Notes: a model not told the origin generated them from the sequence alone. DNA of 64,000 bases from Acidobacteriaceae bacterium (GCA_003134995.1 PLDC01000019.1:397920-461919), one strand, 5' to 3'; positions 1 to 9,725 are shown, counted from the stretch's first letter. Translations and numbers: made by a program.

Positions 1-482
1 TGGCAGCGATTCGCGCACTGGCTGACATCGTCATCGATACGTCGAAGTTCAACGTGCACGAGTTGCGTGCCCACATCACCGAGCGTTTCCGCGAGCAGGC
101 GACGGAGAAAAGCATTCTGGTTTCGAGCGTAAGCTTCGGATTTCGCCACGGTGTTCCGGAAGACGCTGATTTAGTCTTCGACGTTCGCTTTCTGCCGAAC
201 CCTCATTTCGTTCCTGAATTCCGGCCGCTTACAGGCCGTCATCCGCGCGTGGCAAAATATATCCGTTCGTTCCCGCAAACGCAGGAGTTCATCCACCGCA
301 TTTCCGATCTGTTGATTTACCTGCTTCCGCACTACGTTCATGAAGGCAAGAGCTATCTCACAATTGGCTTCGGTTGCACTGGCGGTCAGCACCGTTCCGT
401 GATGATCGCCGAAGAAGTAGGCAAACGCCTGCACCAAGCTGGATACCGCGTTAAGGTCGTGCATCGGGATATGCCGAAATAG
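1..482 (+). CDS. rapZ: RapZ, C-terminal part (gene starts upstream of the window)
   Basis: The open frame (phase from base 3) runs in from the window edge and ends at TAG 480-482. It matches the C-terminal domain of RapZ/YvcJ, the RNase adapter and nucleotide-binding protein. Visible landmarks are the segment with FGFRHG, the very conserved VFDVRFLPNPH, and IGFGCTGGQHRS near the end. The N-terminal Walker-type P-loop domain lies outside the window. A GTG at 54 is in frame but lies inside the conserved domain, so it is not the start. In proteobacteria RapZ controls glucosamine-6-phosphate synthase mRNA through small RNAs; whether it does so here is unknown. Confidence 0.93.
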   Translation, partial: AAIRALADIVIDTSKFNVHELRAHITERFREQATEKSILVSSVSFGFRHGVPEDADLVFDVRFLPNPHFVPEFRPLTGRHPRVAKYIRSFPQTQEFIHRISDLLIYLLPHYVHEGKSYLTIGFGCTGGQHRSVMIAEEVGKRLHQAGYRVKVVHRDMPK

Positions 483-491
483 GTGAACCGT

Positions 492-583
492 GTTGGTCGT
501 TGGTCGTGCGTCGTTGGCCCGTCAAATCCTGACTTCCAAATTCGCCTCCGGCAAACGGCCAACGACAAACGACCAACGACGCA
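492..583. repeat. Long-arm palindrome built from short repeated words
   Basis: The left arm (492-520) and right arm (556-583) are near-perfect inverted repeats with about 35 bases between them. Each arm is itself made of repeats of a GTCGTTGG-like word. It fills most of the gap between rapZ and the ABC exporter gene. It could fold as an RNA hairpin behind rapZ, but no T-run follows, so I do not call it a terminator. Confidence 0.7.
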
Positions 584-652
584 GTAAAATAGGCGCTTGC
601 ACCCAATGTTCATGCCATCGTTCGCAAGCGGCTGCGGTTTGCACGGAGCGGT

Positions 653-2500
653 ATGCGCCAACTGACGCGACTTGTGCGCTACGTGTTTCCGTTTCTGTTG
701 CAGTTGTTGCCGGGTGTGTTGTTGTTGGCTGGCGTAGGTTTTCTGGAAGCGTTTCGGTTGGTGCTGTTGAAGCCTGTGCTGGATCGCGTGTTGAATCCCT
801 CATCAGGGTCTGAAAATATTCTGCTGTTCACCGTTCCCCGTTCTGGGCACGCGATCTATTTGCAACGTTTTGTTCCCACTCATTTTCACAATGCCTGGAC
901 GATTGTGGCCTACGCGCTGGTGGCCTCGACCGTGCTCAAGGGGGTTTTCGATTATTGCGGAACTTACCTGGTGAACCACGCCGGCTTCGCCATGATTACG
1001 AGCTTGCGCAACGATCTTTACAACTCGGTGTTGCGGCGATCGGCCGCGTTTTTTCAAAAGCACGCGACTGGAACGCTGGTATCGACGATCATCAATGACA
1101 TTGAGCGCGTGCAGTATGCGATGTCGAGCGTGCTCGCAGAATTCTTGCAGCAGTTCTTCAGCTTTATCTTTATTGCGGCTGCCGTGATTGTGTTGGGCAA
1201 AGGGCTAGCTTGGGTGCTGCTCTTGTTCGTGCCCATTATTATTTTGTCCGCGGTGCGGATTGGACGGCGCGTCCGCACGACCACGCGGAGCGGACAGGAT
1301 CAGTTGGCTGACGTGCAGAACCTTTTGCACGAGACCATCACCGGCAATCGGATCGTCAAAGCGTTTGGAATGGAGTCGTGGGAAGTCGCGCGATTTCGTG
1401 CGGCCGCGAACCGCTTGTTTCGCGCCAACCTGCGTTCCGTGGCTGCCGCCGCGATCAGTTCTCCACTGATGGACGTGTTTGGCTCGATTGCCCTCGCGCT
1501 GCTGTTGCTTTTGGGCCGCGGCAAGATTGCTCACAACCAGTTCACATTAGGCGACTTTGTCGCATTTTTTGCTGCGGTCTTTGCTTTGTATAATCCGGTG
1601 CGCAAGTTTGCTCTCTTCAATAATAATTTTCAGCAGGCCCTAGGCGCATCGAGCGAAATCTTCAAGTTCATGGACATCGAAGATGACGTCCGCGAAAAGC
1701 CACACGCCAGGCGCTTGCCGGCATTCGCCAAGTCGGTGCAATTCGAACATGTGAGCTTCACCTATGGCAGCGAGGGAGAAGATGCGCAGGTGCTGCACGA
1801 CATTAACCTCGAAGTTCGCCGTGGAGAGGTGATCGCGATCGTTGGGTCGAGCGGTTCGGGCAAGAGCACACTGGTTCACCTGATCCCACGTTTCTTCGAT
1901 GCTACTCAGGGACGCCTGCTGATCGACGGCTACGACGTGCGCGATGTAACGCTGGCTTCTTTGCGGCAGCAAGTTGGAATCGTCACCCAGGAAACCGTCT
2001 TATTCAACGACACGGTCCGCAACAACATTGCATATGGCCAGCCGCACGTGGCGATGAAAGAGGTCGAGGCCGCGGCGCGGGCTGCGCTGGCGCATGACTT
2101 CATCCAAACATTGCCTTCAGGGTACGATGAGATCATTGGGGAGCGCGGCGTGCGGCTTTCCGGTGGCGAACGGCAGCGCATTGCGATCGCCCGAGCGATT
2201 CTGAAGAACGCGCCGATTCTGATTCTGGACGAGGCGACCTCGGCACTCGACAGCGAATCGGAGGCTCTGGTGCAATCGGCCTTGCACAATCTGATGAGTG
2301 GGCGCACTGTGTTTGTGATTGCGCACCGGCTTTCGACGGTGCGCCGCGCCGACCGCATTGTTGTGATTGAAAATGGCGCCATTGCCGATATTGGTGCTCA
2401 TGAGGTCTTGATGGCAAAGTTGGGCACGTACCGGCGTTTGTACGAACTGCAGTTTGCCGACTTCGATCAGAAACTCGAGCCCGCGCAACCGGGCAATTGA
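653..2500 (+). CDS. MsbA-type ABC exporter (fused membrane and ATPase domains)
   Basis: A 615-residue half-transporter. Residues about 1-330 form the six-helix exporter domain and 360-600 the ATPase. The nucleotide-binding motifs are complete: Walker A GSSGSGKST at 398-406, signature LSGGE at 502-506, Walker B ILILDE ending at 527, D-loop SALD, and switch histidine H558. The architecture and length fit lipid A-core flippase MsbA and related multidrug/lipid exporters working as inner-membrane homodimers. The start has a GGAG sequence a few bases upstream. It is followed directly by yicC and gmk in the same direction. The substrate cannot be read from sequence; lipid export is the family-based guess. 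Confidence 0.9.
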   Translation: MRQLTRLVRYVFPFLLQLLPGVLLLAGVGFLEAFRLVLLKPVLDRVLNPSSGSENILLFTVPRSGHAIYLQRFVPTHFHNAWTIVAYALVASTVLKGVFDYCGTYLVNHAGFAMITSLRNDLYNSVLRRSAAFFQKHATGTLVSTIINDIERVQYAMSSVLAEFLQQFFSFIFIAAAVIVLGKGLAWVLLLFVPIIILSAVRIGRRVRTTTRSGQDQLADVQNLLHETITGNRIVKAFGMESWEVARFRAAANRLFRANLRSVAAAAISSPLMDVFGSIALALLLLLGRGKIAHNQFTLGDFVAFFAAVFALYNPVRKFALFNNNFQQALGASSEIFKFMDIEDDVREKPHARRLPAFAKSVQFEHVSFTYGSEGEDAQVLHDINLEVRRGEVIAIVGSSGSGKSTLVHLIPRFFDATQGRLLIDGYDVRDVTLASLRQQVGIVTQETVLFNDTVRNNIAYGQPHVAMKEVEAAARAALAHDFIQTLPSGYDEIIGERGVRLSGGERQRIAIARAILKNAPILILDEATSALDSESEALVQSALHNLMSGRTVFVIAHRLSTVRRADRIVVIENGAIADIGAHEVLMAKLGTYRRLYELQFADFDQKLEPAQPGN

Positions 2501-2517
2501 ATACTGGAAAATCAATT

Positions 2518-3471
2518 ATGCCTCTTCGCTCCATGACGGGCTTTGCGCAGGTTAAAGGCGAACTTATTAATCAGGCTGAGGGCCGCGCGAGTTTGCCTTC
2601 GCCTTCCTCGCTGTCGCCTGCGACTCAAGGCAACGGCCATCTCGGCTTTGCGCTCTCATTGAAGTCGGTGAACCACCGTTTTCTCGATTTGCATTTTCGT
2701 TTGCCCTCGGGCTCCGACTCGCTTGAAATGCAACTGCGCCGGCTGCTTAAAGAAAAGATGGCGCGCGGGCATGTTGAAGTTACCCTCAGCCTGGAGCGCG
2801 GGGGCGGGGAAACGCTCGCGTTGAATCGTCCGCTGGTCAGTGCCTACATCGCCGCGTTTCGCGCAGCCTCTGCGGAGTTTTCAGTGGCCGCGGAGCCCGA
2901 TCTCAACTCCGTGCTGCGCATTCCCGGCGCGCTCGATTCGGCCAAAGATCCTGAGGATGGCGCGCTTGAGGGCGCTGTGATGGCTTGTGTGGGCGAAGCG
3001 CTCGATCGCTTGAATCAGATGCGGGAGCAGGAAGGCCGCGGTATTGAGCAGGAGTTGCGCGTGCGTATGGCCCACCTGCGCGAAGCCGTCAAAACCGTGC
3101 AACTCCACCGGCGCACGGTACTGCAAAGCTATGTGGAACGGCTGCAGTCGCGGCTTCAGGAGTTGCTGGGCGCGAGCGTGGACCGCGAACGCATGCTCCA
3201 AGAGGCCGCGCTGCTGGTCGATCGCAGCGACATTCAGGAAGAGATCGTTCGTCTGGAAAATCACGTTCAGCACTTCCTAGGGCTGCTCGATGAACATGGA
3301 GAAGTCGGCAAGAAGCTGGACTTTCTTCTTCAGGAAATGAATCGCGAGGCCAACACTCTGCTTTCGAAAACGTCAGGGTTGGCGGGTGAGGCGCTGAAAA
3401 TCACCGAGGCCGGACTGGTCATGAAGGCGGAGATCGAAAAATCTCGCGAGCAGGTGCAAAACCTGGAATGA
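2518..3471 (+). CDS. yicC: YicC/YloC-family protein (endoribonuclease-type)
   Basis: About 317 residues. The family's hallmark N-terminus RSMTGFA begins a few residues after the ATG at 2518, so I prefer this start to the in-frame TTG at 2497, which overlaps the previous stop. The N-terminal YicC domain (SLKSVNHRFLDLHFRLP) is followed by a helical region and the C-terminal DUF1732 domain (KKLDFLLQEMNREANTL). Members cleave RNA and affect stationary-phase survival in enterobacteria. The stop overlaps the gmk start as ATGA, indicating translational coupling; this yicC-gmk-rpoZ order is widespread in bacteria. Confidence 0.92.
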   Translation: MPLRSMTGFAQVKGELINQAEGRASLPSPSSLSPATQGNGHLGFALSLKSVNHRFLDLHFRLPSGSDSLEMQLRRLLKEKMARGHVEVTLSLERGGGETLALNRPLVSAYIAAFRAASAEFSVAAEPDLNSVLRIPGALDSAKDPEDGALEGAVMACVGEALDRLNQMREQEGRGIEQELRVRMAHLREAVKTVQLHRRTVLQSYVERLQSRLQELLGASVDRERMLQEAALLVDRSDIQEEIVRLENHVQHFLGLLDEHGEVGKKLDFLLQEMNREANTLLSKTSGLAGEALKITEAGLVMKAEIEKSREQVQNLE

Positions 3472-4178
3472 GTTCTCCACCGCATAAACCAATCGTATAC
3501 ATCATCTCGGCTCCGTCTGGATCGGGCAAGTCGACCCTTGTGAATGAACTGCTGAAGAAGGTGAGCGATCTGGAGTTCTCCATTTCGTATACGACGCGGG
3601 CTCCGCGCGGCAGCGAGACGAATGGAAGGCAATACTATTTCGTGTCCCGCCCCGAGTTCGAAAAGATGATTGTGGAAGACGAGTTCCTCGAGTATGCGGA
3701 AGTCTTCGGAAATTACTATGGGACTGCGCGCCGTTTCCTGCGCGCGGCGGAACAAAAATCGCGCGATCTCTTGCTCGATATCGACGTGCAGGGCGCGAAA
3801 CAAATCCAGGACAAAGTTCCGGACGCTACCAGCATCTTTATTCTGCCGCCGGATCGCAGAACGCTGGAAGAACGCCTGCGCAAACGCAGCGAAGATAGCG
3901 ACGCCGTGATCCAGCGACGCCTGGACACAGCGACTCGCGAAATCGAGAATTACAAACGGTACAACTACATTCTCATCAACGATCAACTGGAGGATTCAAT
4001 CAAGGCGTTGCGAGCGATTGTGCGGGGCGAACGCCTGGAGCGCGCGGGGAAGCCTCTTTCGCCGGAAGAAACTGAGACGGTGGCGCTCGCGGAACGCTGC
4101 CGTCTGGCGAATGTTCGCGACCGACTGAGAGCGATTCTCGATTCGTTTCAGCCGCCCGACGGCTCCGGAGGGGATTAG
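3468..4178 (+). CDS. gmk: Guanylate kinase
   Basis: Converts GMP and ATP to GDP and ADP in the cytoplasm. The 236 residues include the P-loop APSGSGKST at 15-23, the GMP-binding segment SYTTRAPRGSETNGRQYYFV, and the EFLEYAEVFGNYYGT region typical of the kinase. The C-terminus (about residues 200-236) is slightly longer than in E. coli Gmk and charged. The start codon overlaps the yicC stop (ATGA), and rpoZ follows after about 155 bases. Confidence 0.97.
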   Translation: MSSPPHKPIVYIISAPSGSGKSTLVNELLKKVSDLEFSISYTTRAPRGSETNGRQYYFVSRPEFEKMIVEDEFLEYAEVFGNYYGTARRFLRAAEQKSRDLLLDIDVQGAKQIQDKVPDATSIFILPPDRRTLEERLRKRSEDSDAVIQRRLDTATREIENYKRYNYILINDQLEDSIKALRAIVRGERLERAGKPLSPEETETVALAERCRLANVRDRLRAILDSFQPPDGSGGD

Positions 4179-4333
4179 TCCTCGGTAACCAAATTCGTCG
4201 GTAGGAAGCCCCGTAACCTTGAATTTCGTGGGAGAATAAGGAAGCAGTTCTTGGCTTCCCTGGCGAAGAACGAAGCACAGTAAACTTTCGGCAATCGAAA
4301 TCTTACAACCCGGTATTCGAGGGGAGAGAATCC

Positions 4334-4570
4334 ATGAAATTGATCGAAGGCTTCGACAGCAACTATCGTTATATTCTGGTGGCCGCCCGGCGCGCGCGGC
4401 AACTACAATCCGGCGCCCCGCCGGTGGTTCAAACCAATTCCCGCAAACCGTGCCGCATTGCGCAGGATGAAATCCGCGCGGGCAAGGTGAAGTGGGAGAT
4501 TCCGGAAACACGCAGCGCGGCCGAGCAGGCTTCCGAGGCGCTGGATCAGGCTTTCGGGCACGACGCCTAA
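4334..4570 (+). CDS. rpoZ: RNA polymerase omega subunit
   Basis: A 78-residue protein whose N-terminal part (about residues 8-25, YRYILVAARRARQLQ) matches the omega helix that embraces the beta-prime subunit C-terminus; this helps assemble RNA polymerase. The position directly after gmk is the classic one. A GGGGAGAG ribosome-binding sequence lies just before the ATG. The C-terminal tail (EQASEALDQAFGHDA) is short and acidic. Confidence 0.9.
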   Translation: MKLIEGFDSNYRYILVAARRARQLQSGAPPVVQTNSRKPCRIAQDEIRAGKVKWEIPETRSAAEQASEALDQAFGHDA

Positions 4571-4613
4571 ACTTGTTCCGGCGCAGCTACGTCAAACACC
4601 GCATCGATTAACT

Positions 4614-5831
4614 ATGAAGGTTGCTCTTGGAGTGACGGGCGGAATCGCGGCTTACAAGGCGGCCGAGATTGTGCGGCTCTTGCAAGACCGCGGAATTCGT
4701 GTGCAAGTGATTATGACGCGAGCGGCGCAGGAGTTTGTTCGCCCGCTCACGTTCGCGGCGCTCTCCGGAGAAAAAGTGATTACCGGAATGTTTACGGAGG
4801 GCGAAGAGCAGGGTGCGAATATTGATTCTGCCATCGAGCACATTGCCGTCGCGCAGTCGATTGATGCGCTGCTGGTTGCTCCCGCTACGGCCGATGTTCT
4901 GGCGCACTTCGCGCAAGGCCTTGCCAGCGACTTCCTTACCACGCTCTATCTCGCTACAACCGCGCCTGTCGTGGTCGCTCCGGCGATGAACGTCAACATG
5001 TGGAATCATCCCGCGACGCAGGCGAATCTGGAAGTGCTTCGGCAGCGCGGAGTGAAGATCGTGGATCCGGGCTCAGGTTATCTCGCATGCGGGATGACTG
5101 GCTCCGGGCGTCTTGCGGAAAACGAAGTCATTGTGGCAGCGGTTCTGGAAGCGCTGGGTGCGTCGCAGGATCTTGCCGGCGAAACCGTGTTGATTACTGC
5201 CGGGCCGACTCGAGAGAAAATCGATCCAGCGCGTTATCTCACGAACCGCTCGAGCGGACGCATGGGTTATGCAATCGCTGAAGCTGCGCTGCGCCGCGGG
5301 GCTCGCGTGTTACTCGTGAGTGGTCCGACGGCACTTACGCCTCCGGGAGCGGCTGAATTTACACGCGTGGAATCGGCGGAGCAGATGCGCGATGCCGTGC
5401 TCGGTCTTTTGCCGCAGGCCAGCATTGTGATCAAGAGCGCTGCTGTGTCTGATTACCGCGCGAAAACGACGTCGGCGCAAAAAATAAAACGCAAAGGTCC
5501 GATCACGCTCGACCTCGAACCTACCGCAGACATTCTGAAAGAAATTTCTGCGCGCAAGCAGTCGCAGATTGTTGTAGGCTTCGCGGCGGAGACTGAGAAC
5601 GTGCTGGAAAACGCTCGTCAGAAGCTTGCGAGCAAGCATCTTGATGCCATTGTGGTGAACGACGTATCCCGCGAAGGCGTGGGCTTCGATTCCGATCGCA
5701 ACGAAGTCACCATCATCACTCACGATGAGGTGGTCGAAGTTCCGGAAACCACGAAGTGGGAAGTGGCGCAGCGCGTGCTTGACCAGGTGGTCAGGATTCG
5801 CGACCGGCGCAAATCGCCTGTGAAAGCCTGA
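4614..5831 (+). CDS. coaBC: Bifunctional CoaBC (PPC synthetase/decarboxylase)
   Basis: Makes 4'-phosphopantetheine for coenzyme A: the C-terminal CoaB half joins cysteine to 4'-phosphopantothenate and the N-terminal CoaC half, an FMN enzyme, decarboxylates the product. CoaC features are the flavin-binding TGGIAAYKA, the catalytic His at 76 (SAIEHIAV), PAMN at 123-126, and Cys159 in the GYLACGMTGSGR lid. CoaB begins near residue 185 with VLITAGPTREKIDPAR and carries the KIKRKGP segment. Length (405) is normal. The gene follows rpoZ closely, a common pairing. Confidence 0.96.
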   Translation: MKVALGVTGGIAAYKAAEIVRLLQDRGIRVQVIMTRAAQEFVRPLTFAALSGEKVITGMFTEGEEQGANIDSAIEHIAVAQSIDALLVAPATADVLAHFAQGLASDFLTTLYLATTAPVVVAPAMNVNMWNHPATQANLEVLRQRGVKIVDPGSGYLACGMTGSGRLAENEVIVAAVLEALGASQDLAGETVLITAGPTREKIDPARYLTNRSSGRMGYAIAEAALRRGARVLLVSGPTALTPPGAAEFTRVESAEQMRDAVLGLLPQASIVIKSAAVSDYRAKTTSAQKIKRKGPITLDLEPTADILKEISARKQSQIVVGFAAETENVLENARQKLASKHLDAIVVNDVSREGVGFDSDRNEVTIITHDEVVEVPETTKWEVAQRVLDQVVRIRDRRKSPVKA

Positions 5832-5904
5832 ACGCGGTTTCTCCGCTGCTAGCGTACAATTCCTTCAAACATTTTGGGTCTGATTTCTTCTCAAGGAGAT
5901 TGTG

Positions 5905-6102
5905 ATGACGCAAAAGATTATCGATGTGATCGGCACGTCCAAGGATAGTTTTGCGAAGGCGGCGACGAACGCGGTGGCCGAGGCGGCGAAGACGGTGCGC
6001 GGAATCAAGTGGGCGCATGTAGAATCGCTCGATATGGAACTGGATGGGAAAAAGGTAGTGTACCGGGCGACGACGAAGATTTATTTTGACGTGGAGAACT
6101 AA
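5905..6102 (+). CDS. Dodecin flavin-binding protein
   Basis: A 65-residue dodecin, a small protein that forms hollow dodecamers storing and buffering flavins. I chose ATG 5905, not the GTG at 5902, because AAGGAG (5893-5898) is correctly spaced. The flavin-stacking tryptophan is present in GIKWAHVE. In the strand where archaeal dodecin has the flavin-contacting glutamine (YQT), this protein reads YRAT, so the position appears to be arginine. Uracil-DNA glycosylase follows three bases after the stop. Confidence 0.9.
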   Translation: MTQKIIDVIGTSKDSFAKAATNAVAEAAKTVRGIKWAHVESLDMELDGKKVVYRATTKIYFDVEN

Positions 6103-6105
6103 GGA

Positions 6106-7011
6106 TTGGCGCTCACTCTTGATCCGGAATTGCGGCGCGCTCTCGCCGAGCGCGTCCGCTATTGCCATGAGATGGGCATCTACGATTTTTACCGGCGCGA
6201 GCCTGGCCCTGCGGGGCTGATGGAGTCTGGATCGGCTGCCTCTGAAATTGTTTCTGCCGGTCTTCCCTCAGCTTCAACCGTACTCCGGTCAGAACTGCGA
6301 GAGGAAATTTCCGCAAGAAAATCCGTCGCCGTCCCATCTATCGCCGAGGGCAACATTCTCGAAATCGTATCGCCGAAGGCAGAATACGGGGTCGCCGATC
6401 CTGCGGCCGCGCTGAAGTTGATTCGCGAAGACCTGGGCGACTGCACGCGCTGCAAACTGCACCAGCAGGGCCGCAAACAGATTGTTTTTGGAGTGGGCAA
6501 TCCGCGTGCGGAGTTGATGTTTGTGGGCGAAGGCCCGGGCGCGGACGAAGACACGCAGGGTGAGCCGTTCGTTGGCCGCGCCGGACAATTGCTCAACAAT
6601 ATGATCAAAGCGATGGGACTGCAGCGCGAAGATGTTTATATTGCGAACATCGTGAAGTGCCGGCCGCCGGGCAACCGCACGCCAGAGCCCGATGAATGTG
6701 AGACTTGCTCGCCATTTCTGATGCGGCAGATCGCCGCTATTAAGCCCAAGGTTGTGGTGGCTCTGGGAGCGACCGCGGCCAAGAATCTGCTCGCCATGAA
6801 TTCTTCTCTCGGCGATTTACGCGGACGCTTCTACGACTTCAAGCCCGCGGGGTCTTTAGTCGATTCGTCATGGCCTGGTGCGCGACTGGCCGTGACCTAT
6901 CATCCCGCATATCTGCTGCGCGACCCGCGACAGAAGGGCGAAGCGTGGAAGGATTTGCAGATGGTGATGAAGTATCTGGGGATCGAGTCTCCGAAAAAAG
7001 CTGCCGAGTAG
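6106..7011 (+). CDS. Family-4 (Fe-S) uracil-DNA glycosylase
   Basis: Removes uracil from DNA in base-excision repair. The C-terminal 200 residues carry the family-4 motifs: [20 protein letters not shown], the [13 protein letters not shown] segment, and TYHPAYLLR near the end. Four cysteines of the iron-sulfur cluster are seen in CTRC and in KCRP...CETC. Residues 1-100 are a poorly conserved, low-complexity extension. It starts with TTG just after dodecin, with GGAG about ten bases upstream. The length (301) is normal for versions with such an extension. Confidence 0.9.
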   Translation: MALTLDPELRRALAERVRYCHEMGIYDFYRREPGPAGLMESGSAASEIVSAGLPSASTVLRSELREEISARKSVAVPSIAEGNILEIVSPKAEYGVADPAAALKLIREDLGDCTRCKLHQQGRKQIVFGVGNPRAELMFVGEGPGADEDTQGEPFVGRAGQLLNNMIKAMGLQREDVYIANIVKCRPPGNRTPEPDECETCSPFLMRQIAAIKPKVVVALGATAAKNLLAMNSSLGDLRGRFYDFKPAGSLVDSSWPGARLAVTYHPAYLLRDPRQKGEAWKDLQMVMKYLGIESPKKAAE

Positions 7012-7030
7012 GTGTGGCACTCATTCGGTT

Positions 7031-7129
7031 GTCATCCCGAGCGAAAGCGAGGGATCTTGGTTTTTGCCCGCGCCATGAGTGCTGCCGCTTCGAGCTGACA
7101 CCAGGATCCCTCGCTGCGCTCGGGATGAC
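7031..7129. repeat. Interspersed palindromic repeat (GTCATCCCGAGCG type)
   Basis: Left arm at 7031-7056 (GTCATCCCGAGCGAAAGCGA...) and right arm at 7103-7129 are inverted copies enclosing about 46 bases. It sits alone between the glycosylase gene and priA. Repeats with this kind of sequence are widespread between genes in acidobacterial genomes; that statement is from general knowledge. Confidence 0.75.
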
Positions 7130-7202
7130 AGTTGAGACAGGCCGGCAGTTCGCAACGACACTTTCGCGCTGACCCATCCGCGCTGAGATATTCTTTCAAT
7201 CA

Positions 7203-9656
7203 ATGCCCGAGTTCTGCGACGTTGCCCTGCCCGTGCCGCTCGACATGGTATTTACCTACCGTGTCGGCGCTGAAGCCACTCCCGTGGTCGGCGGCCGCGT
7301 GTTGGTTCCTTTTCGTCAGCAACGCATGACGGGAATTGTGGTTGAACTCCACGACCGTGCTCCGTCGGTGAAGACAAAAACTGTTCTGAGTGTGCTCGAT
7401 GCTTCGCCGGTGCTCGACGATCAACTGTTGCGCCTCGGCCGCTGGATCGCAGATTATTATCTGGCACCGCTCGGCGAAGTTTTTCGCACCATGCTGCCGC
7501 TGAACGCGGAGTTCAAGCGCTCGATCGCTTATCGCATCACTAAGGAAGGCTATCTTGCGCTGCATCTGGCGGGAGTATCCGGATCGTCGGCGCGATCGCG
7601 GCGCACTCCGGAGGAGCAAGCTGGGGAATTCCGCGTGCTCGATTATTTGGCTGCGCAAGAGCTTGTTCCCGGAGAAGCAGCTTCGGTTAGTGAAGGGAAG
7701 CTGCGAGCGGTCGCTCGCGTTTCCAAATTAATTCTGAGCGGGATGGTGCGAAAGAAGTGGCTGGTTCGCGAGGATGTGTCTGCGGCTCAAGATGCTACGC
7801 GCACAATCAAAATTGCGTTGTTGAAATCCGCCGAGGGCAAATTGAACGACAACCAGCGCCGTCTCGTCGACACGCTTGCGGCATCGGGAGGGCGCGTTCC
7901 TGTGGATGCCCTGCAGGCGCTGGAAGTCCCACGAACAACGCTCAGCACGCTGGTCAAGCGCGCCGTCATCGAGATCGTCGAAGAGACAGCGGCCTTCGCT
8001 GTTTCGCGGAGCAAGCCGCGTCCGTCTGTCGAATTTCATTTCAACTCTGCGCAGCAGGCTGCTCTGGGCCGTATGCGTGAGGCCGTTGATGCGCGAAAGT
8101 TTTCCGGCATCTTGCTACACGGCGTCACCGGTTCAGGCAAGACTGCGGTTTATCTTGCGGGCATGCGCGCTGTGCTTGAAGCGGGACGCTCGGCTATTCT
8201 TCTCGTCCCTGAAATTGGCCTTACGCCCGCGGTTGCCGCCGATCTGCATCAGATCTTCGGCGATGAAGTTGCCATTCTGCACTCTGCTCTTTCTGACAGA
8301 GAGCGCGCGCAGCAATGGCACCGCATTAAGAGCGGAGACGCGCGCATGGTTGTCGGCACGCGCTCCGCAGTGTTCGCGCCGGTTACCGGCCTCGCGCTGA
8401 TCATCGTCGACGAAGAACACGATTCGTCTTACAAACAGGAAGAAACGCCGCGCTACCATGCCCGCGACATTGCTGTGGTGCGCGCCAAGATGGCGAGCGC
8501 CGTCGTGGTTCTGGGTTCGGCAACGCCTTCACTCGAGTCTTATTTCAACGCAAAGAAAAATAAATACGCTCTGGTCGAGCTGCCTGATCGTGTGGAGCAA
8601 CGTCCTCTGCCAGAGGTCGAGATCGTCGATATGCGGCAGGAATTCCAGGAGACCGGCCACGAGCAGGTCATCTCGCGCAAACTGGCTGCAGAGATCGCTG
8701 AGCGCTTCGAACGCAAAGAGCAAGTCATGGTTTTGCTTAATCGCCGCGGATATTCTCCCGTGGTGCTGTGCCGCACCTGCGGCAAGACTCTGCAGTGCAG
8801 GAACTGCGCGATTTCGATGACTCATCACAAACGTGAGAGCAAAATGGTTTGCCATTACTGTGGATTCACCGCGCCAGTGCCGAAGGTCTGCGGCGAGTGC
8901 GGAAGTGAATATGTGTATTTTCTCGGAACCGGCTCAGAGAAGCTGGAAGAACTTCTGCACGGCATGTTCCCACAGGCGCGCATCGCCCGCCTCGATCGCG
9001 ACACCGTTCGCGGCCAGGAAGATTTCGAGCGCACGCTGAATGCGCTCAGCGAAGGCGAACTCGACTTGCTCGTTGGCACCCAGATGATCGCCAAGGGGCA
9101 CGACATTCATGGCGTAACGCTGGTTGGCGTGGTCGGGGCCGACAGTGCGCTGGGATTACCCGATTTCCGCGCCGCCGAGCGCACTTTCCAATTGCTCACG
9201 CAGGTTGCCGGGCGCGCAGGGCGCGGCCAGTCTCCGGGCAAAGTGATTCTGCAAACTTATTTTCAGGATCATTACGCCGTGCAATACGCGGCGCGCCACG
9301 ACTTCGCCGGATTCTACGAAAAAGAATTGCGCTTCCGGAGCTGGATGCACTATCCGCCATACTCTGCGTTGGCGAACGTTCTTATCCGCAGCGACAAGCT
9401 GGACGAAGCGCTTGAGTGGTCGGGCACGCTGGGGAAGTGGTTCGAGCAGAATCGCCATGAAGGCGTGCGCGTGCTCGGACCGGCGGCCGCGCCTATTCTG
9501 CGACTGAAGCGGGATTATCGATATCACTTCGTGCTGAAGTCGCCGAGCCGCGAGAAACTCAACGCGACGCTGCGCGCTATGCTGGCTTACGCGGTCTCGA
9601 CGAAGATTCCGCGTACGCAGGTGATTGTGGATGTGGATGCAATTTGGCTGATGTGA
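7203..9656 (+). CDS. priA: Primosomal protein N' (replication restart helicase PriA)
   Basis: A 3'-to-5' helicase that reloads the replisome at stalled forks. The 817 residues show the N-terminal 3'-DNA-binding domain (FCDVALPVPLDMVFTYRV), helicase motif I GVTGSGKT at 307-314, motif II DEEH at 403-406, and the zinc-binding insertion from C523 with paired cysteines (CRTC, CRNC, CHYC, CGEC). Helicase motifs V-VI (GTQMIAKGHD, TQVAGRAGRG) are intact. Length is slightly above E. coli PriA (732). It ends the forward housekeeping block. Confidence 0.97.
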   Translation: MPEFCDVALPVPLDMVFTYRVGAEATPVVGGRVLVPFRQQRMTGIVVELHDRAPSVKTKTVLSVLDASPVLDDQLLRLGRWIADYYLAPLGEVFRTMLPLNAEFKRSIAYRITKEGYLALHLAGVSGSSARSRRTPEEQAGEFRVLDYLAAQELVPGEAASVSEGKLRAVARVSKLILSGMVRKKWLVREDVSAAQDATRTIKIALLKSAEGKLNDNQRRLVDTLAASGGRVPVDALQALEVPRTTLSTLVKRAVIEIVEETAAFAVSRSKPRPSVEFHFNSAQQAALGRMREAVDARKFSGILLHGVTGSGKTAVYLAGMRAVLEAGRSAILLVPEIGLTPAVAADLHQIFGDEVAILHSALSDRERAQQWHRIKSGDARMVVGTRSAVFAPVTGLALIIVDEEHDSSYKQEETPRYHARDIAVVRAKMASAVVVLGSATPSLESYFNAKKNKYALVELPDRVEQRPLPEVEIVDMRQEFQETGHEQVISRKLAAEIAERFERKEQVMVLLNRRGYSPVVLCRTCGKTLQCRNCAISMTHHKRESKMVCHYCGFTAPVPKVCGECGSEYVYFLGTGSEKLEELLHGMFPQARIARLDRDTVRGQEDFERTLNALSEGELDLLVGTQMIAKGHDIHGVTLVGVVGADSALGLPDFRAAERTFQLLTQVAGRAGRGQSPGKVILQTYFQDHYAVQYAARHDFAGFYEKELRFRSWMHYPPYSALANVLIRSDKLDEALEWSGTLGKWFEQNRHEGVRVLGPAAAPILRLKRDYRYHFVLKSPSREKLNATLRAMLAYAVSTKIPRTQVIVDVDAIWLM

Positions 9657-9660
9657 GGGC

Positions 9661-9695
9661 AAGCTCTTAGCTATTAGCTCTTGGCCTTTAGCTTG
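9661..9695. repeat. Short word repeat between convergent genes
   Basis: The stretch repeats variants of TAGCTCTT/TAGCTATT three to four times and contains partly self-complementary AGCT words. It lies between the convergent ends of priA and the reverse-strand hydrolase. I see no T-run marking a terminator. Confidence 0.5.
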
Positions 9696-9725
9696 AAACC
9701 TTCACGCCGGGATTCGGGCGGACTA

